Origin: Pseudomonadota bacterium
GTDB lineage: Bacteria > Pseudomonadota > Alphaproteobacteria > Rhizobiales > Xanthobacteraceae
NCBI GenBank assembly: GCA_023422775.1
Contig: JAFAGM010000131.1
Span: forward strand, 65,752 to 129,751
DNA: 64,000 nt
Direction of reading: 5' to 3'
The translations under genes and the position numbers were made by a program. The notes beneath the pieces are model-generated. The model was not told the origin of the DNA, made no database searches, and worked only from the letters and a program-made list of their open reading frames with translations. Positions 59,071-64,000 of the stretch are shown one piece after another; within the stretch, counting starts at the first letter, position 1; every line of letters starts with the position of its first letter.

Positions 59071-60225
59071 TCAGGAGCGCGCGAGCGCGTCGAGCTTGCC
59101 GCGAAGTTCGTCGATCGCCGGCTTCGCGATCGCGCCGGCACCGGGCGTCGCCAGCACCTTGTCGCACATCTGGTTGATCGCAGGAGTTGCGGCCACGACC
59201 AGCTTTGCGAGCATGGACTTTCCTTCAGGGGAAAGCTGCGCCGCACGCGAACCGACCTCATTCAATTGCGCCGTTGCTTCCTTCAGCTTCGGCAGGGCGG
59301 CTTCGGCCGAAGCAGCATCGGTGATACCGGGAAGCACGGTCCTGATCGACCCGACCGACGCGTTGACCTGGTTCGCAAGGTTCATTCCGCCGACCGTCAA
59401 ATCCGTCGGTGCCGCGCCCACGGTTCCGGCCGCGGTCCGCGTCGTGGAAGGAGGCGGCAATTGAGCGACTTTGTCCTCTCCTGAACGGCCGAGGGCGAAC
59501 CAGGCGAGACCGCCCAGCACCACCGCGGCAACCAGCCAGTAGGGCCATTGCGACGTCGCGTTCGAGCGGGCGGCTGCAGTTGCCTCCTGACCGGCCCGCG
59601 AAACGGTCCGCTCCGAAGCCTCTGCAAATCGGGCGCCTGCCGCACTCGCTGCCGCCGCACCGCTGCGCAAGGTTCCGGTCGCCCCGTCAATGAGACCCGC
59701 GGCACTCAACTGATCGGCGAGACCGGACGGCATGGCCGCAGCGATCTGATCCTTCTGTGAGGTGAGAAGAGACGCAAGCCCGCTTGCATCGAGACCCATG
59801 CCGCGTTGCTGCTGGCCCAATGCGCCGAGCACCACGGGACCGAGCATGCCGAGCAGCGACTTGCTGGTGCCCTCGCCGATCCCGGCGAACTTGCCAATCG
59901 TTTGCGCCATCGTATCCAGCGTGCCGCCACCGAACAGGCCGGAAAGCATGTTCGATCCGGTATCCGCCACCAGGTTTTGACCGGCACCGCCGACCAGGTT
60001 CCTGAGGTTCTCAAGCGAATCGGATTGTTGCGTCAGCGTGTTGGTGAGCTGGCGTGCCCCATTTGGCGTGGAGGCAACATCAGCGAGACTGGCGAGAAGC
60101 GCGGGAATCGCACCCGCGATGGTTTTTTGCGCGACATTGCGCTCGAGACCCAGAGCAGAAGCGATCTTCGCTATCATGTCGGGCGTGAGGAATTGCATCA
60201 CTACAGAGACCAGATTCGTCGCCAT
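59071..60225 (-). CDS. DUF937 domain membrane protein
   Basis: A 384-residue protein. The N-terminal ~200 residues match DUF937/YidB-like repeats (VMQFLTPDMIAKIASALGLERNVAQKTIAGAIPALLASLADVA; LGMLGPVVLGALGQQ). A single membrane helix (WPYWLVAAVVLGGLAWFALG) lies near residue 245, and a helical, likely periplasmic tail follows (KSMLAKLVVAATPAINQMCDKVL). The function is unknown. AGGAGG lies before the ATG at 60223-60225. It and the hypothetical gene downstream are co-directional. Confidence 0.88.
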   Translation of the reverse strand: MATNLVSVVMQFLTPDMIAKIASALGLERNVAQKTIAGAIPALLASLADVASTPNGARQLTNTLTQQSDSLENLRNLVGGAGQNLVADTGSNMLSGLFGGGTLDTMAQTIGKFAGIGEGTSKSLLGMLGPVVLGALGQQQRGMGLDASGLASLLTSQKDQIAAAMPSGLADQLSAAGLIDGATGTLRSGAAAASAAGARFAEASERTVSRAGQEATAAARSNATSQWPYWLVAAVVLGGLAWFALGRSGEDKVAQLPPPSTTRTAAGTVGAAPTDLTVGGMNLANQVNASVGSIRTVLPGITDAASAEAALPKLKEATAQLNEVGSRAAQLSPEGKSMLAKLVVAATPAINQMCDKVLATPGAGAIAKPAIDELRGKLDALARS

Positions 60226-60449
60226 GGCGGTCCTCCTGAACAGGATACATTTGGGTGCACAGGTTAGTCCGCCCAATCCGGATTGCGTCTCCTGGGCTCG
60301 ATCATTTTATATTACAACCTCCCCGGATCGGTCCGGGTTCCACAAAATGCCGCCGCCATTCGGGAACCGTCGCGCGGTCAGAAAGTGTTCTCATGACGTG
60401 CGATGCTACATCCCTCGCGCTACTTTGGGGCTGATGGAGATTGCAGACC

Positions 60450-61034
60450 ATGTCGAACCTGGACCTTGGACTGTCGGTTGCGCTTGGCGTCGGGCTCGCC
60501 GCCGCAACCGGATTTCGGCTGTTCCTGCCGCTGCTGGTTCTGAGCGTGGCGGCTTACACCGGACATGCAAACCTGAACGAGAGTTTTGCATGGCTGGCGA
60601 CACCAGCCGCCGTCATCATGCTTGGCACCGCAGCAATCGTGGAGATCGCCTCGTTCTACATTCCGGGCGTGGACAACCTGCTCGATACAGTGGCGACGCC
60701 CGGCGCCGTCGTCGCCGGGACGATCGCATCCGCCGCCGTCATGACCGACCTGCCGCCGATGCTGAAATGGACGGCGGCCATTATCGCGGGCGGCGGCGTT
60801 GCCGGCATCACGCAAGGCTTGACCGCCATGCTCCGGGCAAAGTCCACGGTCTTCACCGGCGGCCTCGGCAATTCGGCAGTTGCCACGGCCGAGCTCGGCG
60901 GCGCCTCGCTGATCTCGATCCTGGCGCTGGCAGCGCCGCTCGCCGCGCTCGCGCTGGTCGTTCTCTTTTTCTGGCTGGCCTTCCGCCTGATCCGTAGTTT
61001 GGCGCGGAGATCGGATCAGCCAAATGCGCGATGA
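60450..61034 (+). CDS. DUF4126 family membrane protein
   Basis: A 194-residue membrane protein. GLAAATGFRLFLPLLVLSVA near the start and the later IASFYIPGVDNLLDTVATPGAVVAGTI are DUF4126 hallmarks. About five hydrophobic segments are present. No function is known. The ATG at 60450 follows a weak TTG nine bases earlier. The 197-base gap that follows, before the convergent cheR, shows nothing definite. Confidence 0.88.
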   Translation: MSNLDLGLSVALGVGLAAATGFRLFLPLLVLSVAAYTGHANLNESFAWLATPAAVIMLGTAAIVEIASFYIPGVDNLLDTVATPGAVVAGTIASAAVMTDLPPMLKWTAAIIAGGGVAGITQGLTAMLRAKSTVFTGGLGNSAVATAELGGASLISILALAAPLAALALVVLFFWLAFRLIRSLARRSDQPNAR

Positions 61035-61231
61035 AGCCCTGCAAATGGCGGGGTTTTCGTTTGGGGAGAATTTCTTGGACAGATTTCCTTGGGCGGGTTT
61101 CCTTGGGCTTGAACCCGGGAGCGCGATGCGGCGTCGATCATACCCCGTGCAGCCTGTCGGTCCGAGAGGACGAGAACCCGATCACCGGCAATACGTCACG
61201 GTTCGTGCCGCGCACGATCCTGTGACGTGGA

Positions 61232-62104
61232 TCAACGCGCCGCGGAAGCCGCCGCCCGCAGGCCGATCGGCGTAATGCCGCCGCGGGCCGCCGGCGCGAC
61301 GTTCGGACGATAGAGCCCGCGCCGATCCGGATACGGCTTGAAGGCACTGGTGATGCCGACCACGGATTCAGCCGCGCCGAGCGCCAGCACCCCGTCGGGC
61401 TCCATCATGCGCGAGAGCCGGTCGAAGATGTTAACCTTGGTCGTCTGATCGAAATAGATCAGCACGTTGCGGCAGAAGATGATGTCGAACGTGCCGAGGT
61501 GGGAAAAATCCTGCAGCAGGTTGAGCTGACGATGCTGCACCATGCCGCGGATGTCGGCATTGAGCTGCCAGAGATCGCCGTTCTGGGTGAAGTATTTCAC
61601 CAGCAACTGAATCGGCAGGCCGCGCTGCACTTCGAACTGGCTGAAGATGCCGGATCTGGATTTTTCCAGCACGGCCTGCGACAGGTCGGTCGCAACGATC
61701 TCGGTACGCCAGCCCGTCAGCGCGAGGCCTGCTTCCTTCAGGCACATCGCGATCGAATACGGCTCCTGCCCGGTGGAGGACGCCGCGCACCAAATGCGAA
61801 GGCTGCGGCGGGCCGCGCGCGCCTTCAGCAGCGCCGGGATTACCGATTCCTTCAAATGGTCGAACGGAATCTTGTCGCGAAAGAAGAAGGTCTCGTTGGT
61901 GGTCATGGCCTCGACCACGTCCCCCGTCAGCGCGTCGGCGCCGTTCCGCATCTTCTGAACGAGTTCGGGAATGCCCTGCAGCGAAGACTTGCGCGCCAGC
62001 GGCACCAGACGACTTTCGACCAGATACTGCTTGTCGGCAGACAAATCCAGTCCGGAACGCTCTTTCAGGAGCTTGCGCAGATACTCGTAGTCTGACGGTG
62101 TCAC
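61232..62104 (-). CDS. cheR: Chemotaxis protein methyltransferase CheR
   Basis: A 290-residue SAM-dependent enzyme that methylates glutamates of chemoreceptors. The N-terminal helical domain runs to ~residue 75 ([21 protein letters not shown]), then [23 protein letters not shown] and the SAM motif [32 protein letters not shown] is the later catalytic-domain signature. The start is GTG at 62102-62104, overlapping the cheB stop by 4 bases, which decides it over longer frames. Confidence 0.95.
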   Translation of the reverse strand: MTPSDYEYLRKLLKERSGLDLSADKQYLVESRLVPLARKSSLQGIPELVQKMRNGADALTGDVVEAMTTNETFFFRDKIPFDHLKESVIPALLKARAARRSLRIWCAASSTGQEPYSIAMCLKEAGLALTGWRTEIVATDLSQAVLEKSRSGIFSQFEVQRGLPIQLLVKYFTQNGDLWQLNADIRGMVQHRQLNLLQDFSHLGTFDIIFCRNVLIYFDQTTKVNIFDRLSRMMEPDGVLALGAAESVVGITSAFKPYPDRRGLYRPNVAPAARGGITPIGLRAAASAAR

Positions 62105-63279
62105 GACCGATCCCCCGAAAACAACCGAACCAGTTTCGGTGCGATCTGATTGAGCGGCAGGATCGCGGCACAGATGCCGGCATTGGCGGCAGCACCCGGC
62201 ATGCCCCACACCACGCTCGTCGCTTCGTCCTGGGCGATCACGCTGCCGCCGGCCGCAACGATCTCCTTGCCGCCGCGCATGCCGTCCGAGCCCATGCCGG
62301 TCAGGATGACCGACAGGGTGCCGCCTTGCCAGACATCGATCGCGGAACTGAACAACGGATCGACCGCGGGCTTGCAGAAGTTCACCGGCGGGCCGTCATC
62401 GAGCGCGATGGTGGTTTCGACGCCGTGCCGCACGACGCGCATATGGCGTCCGCCCGGCGCCAGATAGATCCGTCCCGCCTTGACGATTTCGCCATCGACG
62501 GCCTCATGCGCCGGCCGCCGGCTCGCGCGCGCCAGGTGCTCGGCGAGAATCGTGGTGAAGGTCGGCGGCATGTGCTGCGTGATCAGCACCGGAAAGCGAT
62601 CGATCACGGGGCCGATGTCGGCGATCAGCGTCATCAGGGCCTGCGGGCCACCGGTCGACGATCCGATCAGGAGCACGCGCGGCGCCAGGTTGCTGAACGG
62701 CCGGCGCGCCAGTTGTGCGGACGCAGCCGGCGCCGCAGCCGGACGGGCCGTTGCCTCGCGCGCCCGGTCGATCGCTGGCGCCAGCGGCGAACTGGTGGCG
62801 GGGCATGTCGACGCAGCGCGGCGCAGGGCCCTGGCGCCGAGATGACGGATTTTCTGGATCAGATCGTGATGGAAGGTCTCGGCGGCGGTGGCCTCGCGGG
62901 TGCTTTCCGGCTTCGGAATGTAGTCGGACGCGCCGAGCGAAAGCGCCTTGAAGCTGATTTCCGCGTTACGGCGCGTCAGCGTCGATGCCATGATGATGAC
63001 GAGGTCGCGCTTCTTTGCCAGCAGCCGCGGCAGTGCCGAGATGCCATCGAGTTCAGGCATTTCGATATCGAGCACGGCGACATCGGGGTTGACGCGCTCG
63101 AGCTGGTTGACCGCATCGAGGCCGGTGCGCAGGGAGGCTGTCACCTCCATGTCCGGCTCGGCTCCGATCCAGCGGGAAATCATCCCGCGGATCACGACGG
63201 AGTCGTCCACCACCATCACGCGCAATTTGCGTTGCCGCGTCGGGGCGGCGGCCGGGGAACTCATCAACGCAACGCTCAT
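62101..63279 (-). CDS. cheB: Chemotaxis protein-glutamate methylesterase CheB
   Basis: A 392-residue enzyme that demethylates or deamidates receptor glutamates. The N-terminal receiver has [14 protein letters not shown], the phosphoacceptor in [13 protein letters not shown] and DYIPKPES. After a Pro/Ala-rich linker, the catalytic domain shows [12 protein letters not shown] with the nucleophile Ser, [12 protein letters not shown] with the His, and [16 protein letters not shown] with the Asp. An ATG five codons in is an alternative start. Confidence 0.96.
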   Translation of the reverse strand: MSVALMSSPAAAPTRQRKLRVMVVDDSVVIRGMISRWIGAEPDMEVTASLRTGLDAVNQLERVNPDVAVLDIEMPELDGISALPRLLAKKRDLVIIMASTLTRRNAEISFKALSLGASDYIPKPESTREATAAETFHHDLIQKIRHLGARALRRAASTCPATSSPLAPAIDRAREATARPAAAPAASAQLARRPFSNLAPRVLLIGSSTGGPQALMTLIADIGPVIDRFPVLITQHMPPTFTTILAEHLARASRRPAHEAVDGEIVKAGRIYLAPGGRHMRVVRHGVETTIALDDGPPVNFCKPAVDPLFSSAIDVWQGGTLSVILTGMGSDGMRGGKEIVAAGGSVIAQDEATSVVWGMPGAAANAGICAAILPLNQIAPKLVRLFSGDRS

Positions 63280-63367
63280 TACTTTTTCACCAACAAACGA
63301 CGCAACGGCACAAAAACATAAACGATAACGCCGAAGGCCGTTCAGCCGCCGGATCGCAACAGGCCGA

Positions 63368-63733
63368 TCAGATCAGGCCGACTTCCTGGAATTTCGCGGT
63401 AACAATGTCCTTGTCGAACGGCTTCATGATGTACTCGTTGGCGCCGGCATGCAGTGCGCGCGCAATGTGCGCGACATCGTTCTCGGTGGTGCAGAACACG
63501 ACCTTGGGCGCGTCTCCGCCGGGCATCCGGCGCAGATTGCCGAGGAATTCGTAGCCGTCCATCACGGGCATGTTCCAGTCGAGCAGGACAGCCTCCGGCA
63601 TGGCGCGCTTGCATACTTCAAGCGCCTTCTCGCCGTCCTCGGCTTCGACGATCTGGAAATCCAGACTTTCGAGGATGCGGCGGGCGACTTTGCGAATGAC
63701 GCTCGAGTCATCGACGACAAGACATGTTCTCAT
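63368..63733 (-). CDS. cheY: Chemotaxis response regulator CheY
   Basis: A 121-residue single-domain receiver that carries the signal from CheA to the flagellar switch. [18 protein letters not shown], the phosphoacceptor in [17 protein letters not shown], and [12 protein letters not shown] with the conserved Lys are all present. It lies between cheW and cheB in the order expected for the cluster. Confidence 0.95.
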   Translation of the reverse strand: MRTCLVVDDSSVIRKVARRILESLDFQIVEAEDGEKALEVCKRAMPEAVLLDWNMPVMDGYEFLGNLRRMPGGDAPKVVFCTTENDVAHIARALHAGANEYIMKPFDKDIVTAKFQEVGLI

Positions 63734-63806
63734 TTCGGGCCTCTGCTTCCCAACATCCCCGAGGGGGATATCTTTGATTGCGGTTTGGTCTGCCTGCTTC
63801 CGGTGT

Positions 63807-64000
63807 TTATGCGGCCATCAAGTCAGGCACGATTTCGAGGACGCGATCGACGTCGAGGACGACCATGAGCTGTCCGTCGAGGCGGTGGACGCCGCCGGCG
63901 AGCTTGGCGAAGCGCGGATCGAGGTTGACGGGGTTTTCCTCGCGGCCGTCATCGGGGAGGCGCAGCACCTCGCCGATCTGGTCGATCAGGAGCCCATAGG
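63807..64000 (-). CDS. cheW: Chemotaxis coupling protein CheW, C-terminal part (5' end outside window)
   Basis: The last ~64 residues of CheW, which links chemoreceptors to CheA. The frame reads YGLLIDQIGEVLRLP, then NPVNLDPRFAKLAGGVHRL and DGQLMVVLDVDRVLEIV before a TAA at 63807-63809, a close match to the CheW C-terminus. The gene continues beyond the window edge. It precedes cheY by about 73 bases. Confidence 0.92.
   Translation of the reverse strand, partial: YGLLIDQIGEVLRLPDDGREENPVNLDPRFAKLAGGVHRLDGQLMVVLDVDRVLEIVPDLMAA

Noticed and set aside
61035..61231. Short open frames in the gap between the DUF4126 and cheR genes
   Set aside because: They are about 64-83 codons, without ribosome-binding site, signal peptide or recognisable motif.
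1..64000. tRNA, rRNA, insertion sequences, prophage and CRISPR
   Set aside because: No cloverleaf-like sequence, transposase, integrase, phage structural gene or spaced repeat array was recognised on either strand; a covariance-model scan would be needed to exclude small RNAs.

Overview
The window reads as chromosomal DNA from a Bradyrhizobium-type alphaproteobacterium (Nitrobacteraceae). Grounds: high GC; an essential-type CtrA regulator with clustered GANTC sites upstream; a FixK-type Crp/Fnr regulator with matching TTGAT-N4-ATCAA boxes; many Bug/TTT and TRAP solute receptors; several small proteins and dispersed palindromic repeats typical of that group. The species cannot be named from sequence alone. 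No tRNA, rRNA, CRISPR array, insertion sequence or prophage was seen.

Layout. 1-2.1 kb: end of an SDR gene, a GntR regulator and a Bug receptor. 2.2-6.6 kb: periplasmic nitrate reductase operon napEFDABC (minus strand) behind a perfect FixK/FNR box. 6.8-13.5 kb: a block of almost entirely exported proteins (two paralogous glycine-rich proteins, DUF2950, a DUF3300 protein with a C-terminal S74-like domain, an orphan TAXI receptor, an alpha/beta hydrolase, an IalB-like protein), served by two more perfect FixK boxes. 13.5-16 kb: two orphan response regulators and the FixK-like regulator. 16-18 kb: small proteins and an Omp25/31-like porin. 18.3-21.2 kb: a TRAP transporter. 21.4-27 kb: an amidase, a decayed DUF2066-like pseudogene, an FAH-family enzyme, AMP nucleosidase, and a Bug receptor divergent from a LysR regulator. 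27-40.5 kb: catabolic genes (flavin monooxygenase, crotonases, gamma-glutamyltransferase, BisC-like molybdoenzyme, DadA, omega-aminotransferase with an XRE-cupin regulator, pentenoate-hydratase-like enzyme, MFS carrier). 40.8-43.2 kb: cupredoxin, AI-2E family protein, Tyr/Pro-rich secreted protein. 43.5-47.9 kb: a five-gene TRAP/amidohydrolase/FadR operon. 48.3-64 kb: flhA, ubiTUV (O2-independent ubiquinone synthesis), an ECF sigma/anti-sigma pair, fliIJ, ctrA, DUF937 and DUF4126 proteins, and the cheW-cheY-cheB-cheR cluster cut by the window end.

How the parts fit. Nap and UbiUVT together suggest a cell that respires nitrate and can make ubiquinone without oxygen. The FixK-like protein at 15.2 kb is a natural candidate to read the three perfect boxes, which would put nap and the neighbouring exported-protein block under shared low-oxygen control. 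That block is the best candidate here for an undescribed system. Near-consensus CtrA sites before flhA and fliI, with ctrA in the same stretch, fit cell-cycle control of motility.
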